A stretch of 64,000 bases of DNA. Origin: Flaccisagitta enflata. Lineage: Eukaryota; Chaetognatha; Sagittoidea; Aphragmophora. Every line of letters starts with the position of its first letter. Position 1 is the first letter of the stretch. The DNA lies in NCBI GenBank assembly GCA_965153355.1, contig OZ231127.1, forward strand, positions 50,964,001 through 51,028,000, in the 5' to 3' direction. The notes below the pieces were generated by a model. That model did not search any database. It worked only from the letters and a program-made list of their open reading frames with translations, and was not told the origin of the DNA. The translations under genes and the position numbers were made by a program. Shown piece after piece: positions 33,880 to 43,145 of the stretch.

Positions 33880-34990
33880 AACAAGAACGTAAAAAGAAAG
33901 TAAGAACGAAAAAGAACAAGAACGTTAAAAGAAAGTAAGAATGAAAAAACACAGGAACGTAAAAATAAAGAAGGGATGAAAAAGAACAAGAATAAAAGAA
34001 TAAGAACAGGAAAGAAAGAAAAAGAACAAGAAAGAAAGAAAAAGAATTTAGAAAGAAAAAGAAAAAGAATGTAGAAAGAAAAAGAATGAAAGAAAAAGAA
34101 TATAGAAAGAAAGAAAAATGAAAGAAAGAAAGAAAGATAAAAGAAAGAAAGAGCTTGAGGAAAGAAGGAGATGGAAGAAAGAAGTTGAAAGAGAGAGATG
34201 AAAGGAAGAAGGAAGAAGTTGAAAGAAAGAGATGAAAGAAAGAAGGAGATGAAAGAAACAAGGAGATGAAAGAAAGCAGGAGATGAAAGAAAGCAGGAGA
34301 TGAAAGAAAGCAGGAGATGAAAGAAAGAAGGAGATGAAAGAAAGAAGGAGATGAAAGAAAGAAGGAGATGAAAGAAAGAGATGAAAGAAAGAAAGAGATG
34401 AAAGAAAGAAGGAGATGAAAGAAAGATGGAGATGAAAGAAAGATGGAGATGAAAGAAAGATGGAGATGAAAGAAAGATGGAGATGAAAGAAAGATGGAGA
34501 TGAAAGAAAGATGGAGATGAAAGAAAGATGGAGATGAAAGAAAGATGGAGATGGAAGAAAGAAGGAGATGGAAGAAAGAAGGAGATGAAAGAAAGAAGGA
34601 GATGAAAGAAAGAAGGAGATGAAAGAAAGAAGGAGATGAAAGAAAGAAGGAGATGAAAGAAAGAAGGAGATGAAAGAAAGAAGGAGATGAAAGAAAGAAG
34701 GAGATGAAAGAAAGAAGGAGATGAAAGAAAGAAGGAGATGAAAGAAAGAAGGAGATGAAAGAAAGAAGGAGATGAAAGAAAGAAGGAGATGAAAGAAAGA
34801 AGGAGATGAAAGAAAGAAGGAGATGAAAGAAAGAAGGAGATGAAAGAAAGAAGGAGATGAAAGAAAGAAGGAGATGAAAGAAAGAAGGAGATGAAAGAAG
34901 AAAGATGAAAGAAGAAAGATGAAAGAAGAAAGATGAAAGATGAAAGATGAAAGATGAAAGATGAAAGAAAGATGAAAGAAAGAAAGATTT
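33880..34990. repeat. GA-rich minisatellite, 17-bp unit
   Basis: An AAAGAAC/AAAGAAAG-rich stretch leads into GAAAGAAGGAGATGAAA units. About 38 copies lie near 34240-34895, with local variants (GAAAGATGGAGATGAAA as a block at 34420-34550). It lies in the inferred first intron of the zinc-finger gene. Confidence 0.9.
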
Positions 34991-35079
34991 TTTATTTTTT
35001 TATTTTCTTGTCGCTTAGATACTGAACGACAGTGCTATTGACTTTGCTGATTATGTGACTTTTCTATTTTTCCTCACAG

Positions 35080-36028
35080 GAGAAATCGATGGATGGTGAT
35101 GGTCTGATGGAGGTGTGAAAAACGACCGTCCATCATTGTTCTACCGCGTCAACCTACGCACACGGCCATCATGTCGAATCTCCGCGTCTTCATCGTCTTA
35201 GCTCACCTCGATGACCGGCGATTTCCTTTGTCCGGAGAGGCGACGGGCTGACTGCGCCTTGGGGGGGCCCAAGAGCCCCCCGTACCCTGAAAGATCGCGA
35301 TCGCGGATATACTACGATGTGAAAGGGATGAAAGTTTCATTCTAGCCGATAATACGCTTCAAGCTGAGTGCTTGAAAGAAGTTGGCTAAGAATTGAAACA
35401 GATTACATTTTTCCCACTCACTTTTTAAAAACGGATTTCAAAGAGAAAAGCATCGCGAAAAAAAAAACAAATCTTAAAGTGAAAAAGAATATTGACAGAA
35501 AAGAAAAACGGATTGAACAAAAAAAATCGTCATTTATCTCGCTGATCAAAGTGTACTATATATAATCAGAAAAAATAAACAACAGGACTGGTAAGACTCT
35601 CTGCAAACTATAACTTTTTTTGGAAACACGCAACTTACTGCTTGGCTTAAAAGATAGAGATAAAAACACTACGCAACAATCATTTACTGCTCTCATATTA
35701 AAAAAAAGTAATAAATTGCGATAACAATCACCTGTATCAAAGCTTTTTTTTCGTCAAAATACAAATTTAAAAACGATAAAGCAAAACCTTTCTGTCGGTT
35801 GCCCCAAGAGCTGCGGTCATGGTGCTAATTATTAGATTCGAAACTCAAATCTGTGATAAGGTTCTTCTATGGTGAAAACGTTACGTACGTTACTGTAGCT
35901 ATTGACATCTCTGTGTGAGGCATGCAAATAAGTAGTTGCATTTATGTCATGACGTAGCTCAATTATTGAGAATTAGACTTATCGTGGAAACGTTCCGTTG
36001 GATACCAACAAAAATAAAGACCGACGAC
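35080..36028 (+). other. Probable 5' UTR of the zinc-finger gene
   Basis: A strong acceptor precedes it (TTTCTATTTTTCCTCACAG ending 35079). It contains a 9-codon upstream frame at 35089-35118 (MDGDGLMEV). A possible internal donor (CTG then GTAAGA, after 35590) could remove part of the AT-rich second half. An in-frame TAG at 35933-35935 separates it from the main frame. Confidence 0.45.
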
Positions 36029-39000
36029 ATGTCAGTTGATTTTTCGAGTTACTTTCACAACGTCTGCAACTCCTCTGCGAATACCAACGGCGATCGATAC
36101 CTTCTCCTTCCCTCCTCCCTTCCCCCCGTCAACGGCTCCGAGGTGTGCATCCAATCAATAATTGATGGACTTACGCAAGGAATGGATGTGTCGGAGGTCG
36201 AGTCTCCACCCCCAGTCGAAGATCATGCCTCACCCCCTGGCCCGCAAAGTCAGTCGACGACCTCCGTTAATTGCGATCCCGGCTCTGCCCCAATCTCATC
36301 CCTTTCCCAACAGTCGCGCAAGACGCGATCGCGCAGTCCATTTTCAAGCGCCAAGGAAGACGAAGTGAACGACTCTTCCCTGTTGATGATTCCTCCGACA
36401 GATGCTAATGTAAATTTCGCCTCCGCCCCAATTGATAAAAGTTTCACTAACGCCTGTGATGAAGTTAAGCTTGGATCTTCTACTATTACTACCGCTACTT
36501 TGGACATTACCGGTCAATCTGTTAATAATCCGTTTCACCACTATCGACCACTCGACCTCCACGAGGCCGTCACGGCCTCGACTTATCGTGGAGGCGAGAC
36601 GCCTTCCTTAGCTTCTTTTATCTCCTCTTCATCTTCCTCCTCTTCTTCCTCCTCACCGGCTGTCGGGGCCGAGGGACCGTCGACTTTAACCGCGTCGACG
36701 ATGAAGAGGAGGAGGAGGATGATGAGGGAGGATGAGAATTCCGTAGTCAACGGCGAGGACCGTAGTTGCCACCCAAAGCAGCAACGGCAACAACAGTCGC
36801 CGCCGCTTCAACAACAACACCAGCAGCAGCCCGTCAACACTGCCATTGACGACGCCGGCGTCAAGGATGACGAGGACTCGGGCGCTGTCCCCGAGGATGA
36901 AAATGGTAACGCGGAGAAGCCACCGACCATCGACGAATACCTTTGGCGACCGAATGGCCGTCAAATCTTCCTCGAAGACGGTCGAGAGTCGAGGGAGAGC
37001 CGAAGCGAAATGGTTGCCTCTCCGTCACCTACTGACAAGAATCTTCATTCACATTTGCCTTCTTCGACAGAGACGGTGTCTTCGTCGGAGCCGACTACCA
37101 ACGAGGTCGTTCATGATAATTTGTTATTTTCTGCTCAACTTAAAAAATCAAATCTCGACGGAAAAATACACGGAGAAGAGGAAGAAGAAGAAGAGAGTGA
37201 AAGAGGAGAGGAAAAGGAGGACATTGGCGAAAAGAATAACGACGTGAAATCTGACAAGTGTTTGGCCGCGCTCCAAATCCATTTTTCGAAGAAAGTGAGT
37301 GACTCTTCTAATCGATCATTCGCCGAGGAGGAGGAGGAGGAAATTGAAGAGGAGGCCGTGGATGATGAAGACGACGAAGGCCAGGAGCGAGTGAGAGACA
37401 TAGAGGAGGAGGAGGAAGACGATGAGGCTGGCAGCAGTCGCCGGATGAGTGATTCTGACGATGAGATGCACGCCTCATCTTCCTCCTCCCCCTCTCGTAA
37501 GATGATGATGATGGTGCAACGAGAATGTTCGGAACGTGCCGGCGTGGGTGATGAGAAAGGTCTGCCGCCTCCGTGGAATCTCAAATTCAACTCTTCGGCT
37601 GGCGCCAAATCTTTCACACCGCCCAATCGATCCGTCGATGAAACTCCTTGTTCATCCGATGAAGAAATGGAAGATGATGACACGGCCTTCGATCGCCGGT
37701 ACAAGGTCTCGCTGAAACACGACGACGATTACCTCGACGCGGGCGGATCGGCTTCCGACAATTTTAGCGGCGCCGGTTCGGGCGGTATTCACAACGCCGG
37801 TTCCGGTAGACGCAAGCAGAAAAATCCGGTCCGCTTTGACGCTCGCCACGAAACCGAGATGCCGTCATCATCTTCCTCTTTGGGAAATTTCGACATCACG
37901 AACGGGACCCGATTCACGGCGAAGGACGAGGATGATGGTGGCTCGTTAAGAAACATCTCTCCCTCCTCATCATCGTCATCATCCGCTTTAGGGCGGATGG
38001 CGCCTGCATTTGAAACTTCGGTTTCCGATTCATCGCTTTCCGCGCGGATTTCGCGATCGGAATCAATGGCTGGTGGGACGTCTGTGAGTGGTTTTCCACT
38101 TCCGGCTTCAGCGCCAGCATCGCCGTTTAGCGTCAATGACGAATATCGCTCAACCTCCTTTACCGTATTTGCTCACAACAGCGTTGGCCGTTGTCATCGC
38201 AAGTTCAACAAGTCCGCTGACTACAAGGGCGAAGAGAATTTGAGATCTCTGTCCCCCAACGCTCCTTTAGATCTGACCGTCCACAAGAGAAATTCCACAA
38301 CCACTTCTCCACCTTCTACTCCATCCAGCCATCCTCCCATCCGAAGACCTCGATCCTCCTCTTCCTCCCCCAAAAGCGAAATTATCTCAACCAGGGATAT
38401 GCCGGCACCTATATTCAATCCCTTGATTTCTCCTTTCAACGTCTTTCCCGCACCTCCTCCTCCTCCTCCCGTCTCTGAAGAATCGAATCCTCCTCCACTC
38501 CCATCATCTTCTCTTCCACCGCCTCATTCAAATCTGGAGGAGCATTTCTCGAGGCAGATGTTTCAGGAGAAGCTACGTCGAGATTTGTTGCAAGCTAAAT
38601 TGCGCTCAGTCGCGCATCAACAAAAGGATGTCGGAGCCATTCCTGGCGCCCCGCATCTTCCTCCATTTCTACCGAATCCTCACCCACTGTCCATGCTGCC
38701 TCTAGCTCCGCCTCCTCCGCCACCACCACCACCAGCCCCGGGCGTCTCGGGGGCTTCCCCTTTCACTCAGGTGGAGCCGCTTCAATCATTTAGCGCCCCG
38801 AGTCCGGACGAGTTTTTCATCGATGGCTTCCACGATTTTGATCTGCCGGGTGAGCATTTTAAATGCCCCTATTGTGAGATAGTCTTTACTTACAAGACGT
38901 CCCTTTACCGTCACATCAAATCGTTTCATCAAATTGGCGAAGTGTATGCATGCGACAAGTGCGGTTATGTCAGCCCTCGAAAGGACAAATTCAAGTCTCA

Positions 39001-41257
39001 TCTAGTGGTCCACGAGAGGGAAGGGCGAGTGCAGAAGCACTCCAACAACGTCCGTCATCGCATCAAAGCCGATCCTCTGGAAGAAAGCTACAATTGTCTT
39101 TGCGGCTATCGCACTTGGGTGAAAAGCGCTTACGACAAGCACGTGCAGCAACATCAAATGGGAGAAAATATGGGCGAAGTGCCGCTGAGTTGCAAAATAT
39201 GCGGTGAAAATTTCAAAGGGGAATCCGAGTTGGAAAACCACATGAGATCGCACAAAGAAAATTCCCATTATTTATGCGACATTTGCGGCTTTGCTTCTGT
39301 CCAGATGAAGAAAGTGATCGAGCATCGGCGAACGCATACTGGCGAAAAGCCGTTTGAATGTAAAGTCTGCTCGTACCGATGCGCTCGCCGCGATAATCTC
39401 ATGTTGCATTACAGAAAGCGTCACAAAACGGAAGCCGTTTTACCGAGAATCCGTCAGAGAGTACGTCACAAGACGAGCGAAGCAGGTGCTTCATCAACTA
39501 CTACATCTAGCAGTATCCCGGCGATTACATTTCCACCGCCGTCGCAACCACCACCACCGCTGCCGCCGCCACTACCGCAACAGCAGCAGCAACCACAATT
39601 GTCGGGAGCGCATCCAGGCGACGTGCCGTCTTCCAAACCATCGTCGCTTCAATCTCTCTTGCTCAACGCTGGACAATCCAGCCCCATCAATAAAGTTTCC
39701 TCCTCTTCATCCGTCGCCGATCGTAACTTCCGCCCGCCTTCGCTTTTGAAGCAAACAACCACGCCTCCGCCTCTTCATCCGCTTTTTAATCCGCCTCTTC
39801 CTCCTTCCCACGCGCAGCGTTTGCTTAACGCGGCGCCGGATCTGCCTCTCCCTTCGGCCCTCTCTCAAGATCTCGCGTTCCCTTCTCCGTTCTCTTCGCT
39901 CCCGTTTCCGCTGGGATTCAACTCGAATGTCCCGAGTGTTCCGCTTCCTTCTTCCCGAGATGATCTTTCTTCCTCTCGTGAGAGAGAAAATGGAAAGAGT
40001 GACGCGGAAAAGATAAAGAGTCGGGTGGAAGATTCACAACCATCCCCGTCTCAGCCACCCAACGAATCATCCAAGTTTTTGGCAAACGCCGAAAAGACCG
40101 CGATCAAATCCGCCGTAGGCGTCGCTGGTCTCCCTGGCGTCGAACCGTGGGCCGCGATGGCGCCGATTGATGTGAATCTCCTCAACCTTATTCAACGATT
40201 TTCTAACGACGAAAAGCGCGTGCGCGCTATCATGGAGGCCCATGTCAATCATAACCAACGCCAATTTTTCGCGAATATGATAAATGAATCGGCGGCCGCT
40301 GCATTTGGATCGCGGCCATCCAATGTCAATGCCTCGGCGGAAATGCCGGCCAAAATCGGTGGTGAGGGAGAGTTCGATAGGGATGTTGACAGCGTCACTG
40401 CCGCCAGCACGTCTTCGTTGTCGTCCAATTTGTCCTTAAGAGAAGATATTGGAATGAATGACAAGTCAATGCCGATGGAAGTGGACGCCGGTGGCACTTC
40501 TAAAGCTGCTTACTCTACCTCTGGCTATACAACTCCTTCTTCACTGCCTTCCTTTCTCCCACCACCACCTCCTTCTCTTCCTAATCAGTATTCCTTCGAA
40601 AATCCATCGTTGCAAGACCAAGTGGGCCAGTCAGGTAGTTCTATGAACGCGTTGGGCGAGTCCGCTTCGGATCCAACCGAGGCGGCGTTTGCGGTACGGA
40701 AGCTGCTTCAAACATCGCGACTGCAGCAGCCGAAACCGTCAGGAGCGGCACCCGGCGTGATTCAGAGTCCGCCTGGTCACGTCGGCCCCCATCTGGCGGC
40801 CCCGTTCTTTTCTGCTCAAGGTTTGGCCGCCGTTCCCCATCATAGACCCTCGACGTCCTTACACACATCGAAACAATGCTCAATCAACCCAAAAGGGATT
40901 CTCTCTCCTCCCGAGGGTGAAGATGACCGGCACACCTCCACTCCTTCACCCAATCGACTCACCATAGTCGAACCGCCTACCCCCGCGACTCCTTCTCTCA
41001 ATCTGGCCTCTCTTTTTCCGAGTGGCCTGACGTCAACTAATCAATCCTTATCCAAACAGACGCCGTCGCTCTACAACCACAATAACAAATTGGCTCGGCA
41101 ACTGCTGACCAATCCTCCCGCGATGTCCTCATTCGCCCTGCCGGCACTCTCCTCCCCAACGGCCTTTGATCGAGAGGAGGGGTCAAAAATGGCTCAATCG
41201 CCCGTCGTCACCAGTGCGACTGGTCTGCAGAAAGAAACAGTCTCGGAAAATAACTGA
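36029..41257 (+). CDS. Six-finger C2H2 zinc-finger protein, 1742 aa
   Basis: Probable nuclear DNA-binding transcription regulator. The start MSVDFSSYF is the first in-frame ATG after TAG at 35933, with G at -3. Residues 1-940 look disordered: poly-Ser (about 197-212), a basic KRRRRMMRE stretch (about 225), a Gln-rich run (249-270), acidic blocks (381-398, 432-465), and Pro-rich segments (about 810-930). PLDLT at 746-750 fits the CtBP-binding consensus PxDLS/T, suggesting a repressor. Zinc fingers span 944-1132. Cys/His pairs start at C946, C975, C1023, C1055, C1083 and C1111. Finger 3 has C-X1-C instead of C-X2-C, and a TGEKP linker joins fingers 5 and 6. A helical-looking segment lies at 1381-1425 and the rest of the tail is Pro/Ser-rich. 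The whole coding region is one exon. The exact family is not recognised; hunchback/Ikaros C-terminal fingers are absent. Confidence 0.9.
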   Translation: MSVDFSSYFHNVCNSSANTNGDRYLLLPSSLPPVNGSEVCIQSIIDGLTQGMDVSEVESPPPVEDHASPPGPQSQSTTSVNCDPGSAPISSLSQQSRKTRSRSPFSSAKEDEVNDSSLLMIPPTDANVNFASAPIDKSFTNACDEVKLGSSTITTATLDITGQSVNNPFHHYRPLDLHEAVTASTYRGGETPSLASFISSSSSSSSSSSPAVGAEGPSTLTASTMKRRRRMMREDENSVVNGEDRSCHPKQQRQQQSPPLQQQHQQQPVNTAIDDAGVKDDEDSGAVPEDENGNAEKPPTIDEYLWRPNGRQIFLEDGRESRESRSEMVASPSPTDKNLHSHLPSSTETVSSSEPTTNEVVHDNLLFSAQLKKSNLDGKIHGEEEEEEESERGEEKEDIGEKNNDVKSDKCLAALQIHFSKKVSDSSNRSFAEEEEEEIEEEAVDDEDDEGQERVRDIEEEEEDDEAGSSRRMSDSDDEMHASSSSSPSRKMMMMVQRECSERAGVGDEKGLPPPWNLKFNSSAGAKSFTPPNRSVDETPCSSDEEMEDDDTAFDRRYKVSLKHDDDYLDAGGSASDNFSGAGSGGIHNAGSGRRKQKNPVRFDARHETEMPSSSSSLGNFDITNGTRFTAKDEDDGGSLRNISPSSSSSSSALGRMAPAFETSVSDSSLSARISRSESMAGGTSVSGFPLPASAPASPFSVNDEYRSTSFTVFAHNSVGRCHRKFNKSADYKGEENLRSLSPNAPLDLTVHKRNSTTTSPPSTPSSHPPIRRPRSSSSSPKSEIISTRDMPAPIFNPLISPFNVFPAPPPPPPVSEESNPPPLPSSSLPPPHSNLEEHFSRQMFQEKLRRDLLQAKLRSVAHQQKDVGAIPGAPHLPPFLPNPHPLSMLPLAPPPPPPPPPAPGVSGASPFTQVEPLQSFSAPSPDEFFIDGFHDFDLPGEHFKCPYCEIVFTYKTSLYRHIKSFHQIGEVYACDKCGYVSPRKDKFKSHLVVHEREGRVQKHSNNVRHRIKADPLEESYNCLCGYRTWVKSAYDKHVQQHQMGENMGEVPLSCKICGENFKGESELENHMRSHKENSHYLCDICGFASVQMKKVIEHRRTHTGEKPFECKVCSYRCARRDNLMLHYRKRHKTEAVLPRIRQRVRHKTSEAGASSTTTSSSIPAITFPPPSQPPPPLPPPLPQQQQQPQLSGAHPGDVPSSKPSSLQSLLLNAGQSSPINKVSSSSSVADRNFRPPSLLKQTTTPPPLHPLFNPPLPPSHAQRLLNAAPDLPLPSALSQDLAFPSPFSSLPFPLGFNSNVPSVPLPSSRDDLSSSRERENGKSDAEKIKSRVEDSQPSPSQPPNESSKFLANAEKTAIKSAVGVAGLPGVEPWAAMAPIDVNLLNLIQRFSNDEKRVRAIMEAHVNHNQRQFFANMINESAAAAFGSRPSNVNASAEMPAKIGGEGEFDRDVDSVTAASTSSLSSNLSLREDIGMNDKSMPMEVDAGGTSKAAYSTSGYTTPSSLPSFLPPPPPSLPNQYSFENPSLQDQVGQSGSSMNALGESASDPTEAAFAVRKLLQTSRLQQPKPSGAAPGVIQSPPGHVGPHLAAPFFSAQGLAAVPHHRPSTSLHTSKQCSINPKGILSPPEGEDDRHTSTPSPNRLTIVEPPTPATPSLNLASLFPSGLTSTNQSLSKQTPSLYNHNNKLARQLLTNPPAMSSFALPALSSPTAFDREEGSKMAQSPVVTSATGLQKETVSENN
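38858..39424 (+). other. C2H2 zinc-finger array (six fingers)
   Basis: Fingers 1, 2, 4, 5 and 6 fit C-X2-C-X12-H-X3/4-H. Finger 1 (C946, C949, H962, H967) and finger 6 (C1111, C1114, H1127, H1132) have H-X4-H. Finger 3 (C1023, C1025, H1038, H1042) lacks one residue between its cysteines and follows a 27-residue spacer. Fingers 5 and 6 are joined by the canonical TGEKP linker, so they are likeliest to bind DNA together. Confidence 0.9.
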
Positions 41258-42590
41258 TTTCGCTCGATGTTTTCATTCTTCGCGAGTTGTTTTTCTCTAT
41301 ACTTTCTTTTGGCATCGGTTCTTTCCTTCTTAACAACGAAAAGACACTCCTAATTTTCACTCGCAAAACGATGAATGTAAGCGGAGGGGAAAATAGTGGG
41401 GACATACCAGGGGGTTTAAATCGGTCCTCGCCGTTCTTCGTGTAACTGAAGCTATCCCTGGATAATCGCATTAAATGGGCTGGGGGCAAATATCGGAGAC
41501 TCGACCGTTGGCTGTGAACAACTGTGATAAGGAACGTCGTACTTTGTGATGAAAAATATAAGAATGAAAAAGAAATTGAAATAAAAAATCGAACCCCGGA
41601 GTTGCGGAACGTAAAAAAAATGCAACGAAACAAAAAAACAAACGGCGATAAATGAAGGAATGTCGTGCGAATAGGAATCTCACTTATCTACTCGACTGTA
41701 TTGATTGGTTTTCATTGTGGCCTTGAATTGTCGCGCGTTTCGGTGTGTCGCGTGAACGGGCTTTAAACGGAAATTGGAAATGCGCGGTTCTCCGTTATGC
41801 TTTTTCTTGATTACTATTTAATTTTTCTTGGATAAGATCTTTTAATTGTTGCTAAACAATTTGATTTTTGACTGGTTCGCGAATAATTCATAGTATAAAT
41901 ACTTGTAAATGTTTTTTTTTTTTCTAGCACGTGATATCAATGGATTTTATCGGGCGTTGGTCGTGGTTTAGCAAAGTACGTGATAAAAAGTAATGACTAA
42001 ACGACTCGATGATTTCTCACTTTTATTTTCCTACATGTCGAAAGGTGATGCCGAATCAATCTTTAAGTTAACAATCTTTTTCTGCACCTTGTGTTGCAAA
42101 ACTAGTCTTATAACTTTCTTTTACCGAAGCTCTGCAGTTTGCACCTTTATTACCCGATTTTCCCCATGATCCCTTGGACCTTGGAGTCATTTTTTACAAC
42201 AATAGACGTACTATTGAGGTAATGCTTCAACTTTTATCGATTTTGGTCGAATTTTCAGATCTCTTTTTCTTTTTTCTATATCTTTTTCCTTCTCCCTGTT
42301 TCTTTTTCTTATTTGCCATCTTTGTTTGATTTTGTCCTTCTACCCGATTCTTTTTTTCCCCTTGTTCCCTTTCTTGATCTGTCTCTTGTTTCTTATTCTC
42401 ACACAAGATTTCTTTTAATCTATCCATGATTTGGTCTATCCTTAGGCCATTTCGTTCCTAGCTCATTTGCGTGTCTGCATAAACAACAAGCCACTGATGA
42501 AACGGATAAAGTTTTATTAATAAAAGAAAATTTTTTTTTGAAATCAAGATATTCTGACAGATGCGTTCTCATTTTAATTGTGATATTTTT
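41258..42590 (+). other. Probable 3' UTR and flank of the zinc-finger gene
   Basis: Repeat-free DNA after the TGA. An AATAAA lies at 41580-41585 and is the nearest candidate polyadenylation signal. A longer UTR is possible because repeats do not resume until about 42595. Confidence 0.45.
41580..41585 (+). terminator. Candidate polyadenylation signal AATAAA
   Basis: First AATAAA downstream of the stop codon, 323 bp after it. A GT-rich downstream element is not obvious; functional use is inferred. Confidence 0.4.
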
Positions 42591-42594
42591 TCTT

Positions 42595-43145
42595 AAAATT
42601 GCTCTGATTTTTAAACGGTCTGAGCTTCAAATGACAGATTGGTCTCAAATATAGTACCAGTAACGGCGTCTATCGCCGTGAGGAAAAAAGTCATGAGTAC
42701 TAGTCATTTTTTACTAAACTTTTGTTTTCAGTCATTGTATTTTTTTTTGTTAGATTAGATCAATCATAATTTTATGTATTGATTGCACTGAGAATCAAAG
42801 ATAAATAAGAAATTAATCAAATCATTACTTTATTAATCTCGTTTAAAATAAGCAAAAAAATACTGAGCTAAATAAGGTAAATGAGCTAGAACACTCAAAA
42901 ACACCCTCCCAGATAAGCAGTTATGCTCATAACGCCAAAAATATTTGTCGTAGAGCATTCTGCTTGGCGCTAAATGAAATAGAATTATCGAATTTACTTA
43001 TATTGTTAATTTTCTAAAAAGAAAGTGTTTGGAATATGTCCAAAAGTCGAAGACTGACTTCGACATTTTTCCGCGATAATTTGAAAATGTTTACATCTGA
43101 GACCAATCTGGTGACGGTTAAGCCATTTGAGAATTAAATGTAGAA
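42595..43145. mobile_element. Foldback MITE with family C motif inside
   Basis: TTTTTAAACGGTCTGAGCTT and CAGATTGGTCTCAAAT at the left pair with TGAGACCAATCTG and TTAAGCCATTTGAGAATTAA at the right. They are related to the 27126 family. A family C hairpin motif lies inside at 42656-42697. Confidence 0.5.

Noticed and set aside
35936-36028. Extending the zinc-finger frame upstream to TTG at 35936
   Set aside because: TTG is not a usual animal start, the 31 extra residues do not look protein-like, and a good ATG follows at 36029.
36250-40883. Minus-strand and alternative-frame open frames inside the zinc-finger exon
   Set aside because: Shadows of the main frame with low-complexity content.
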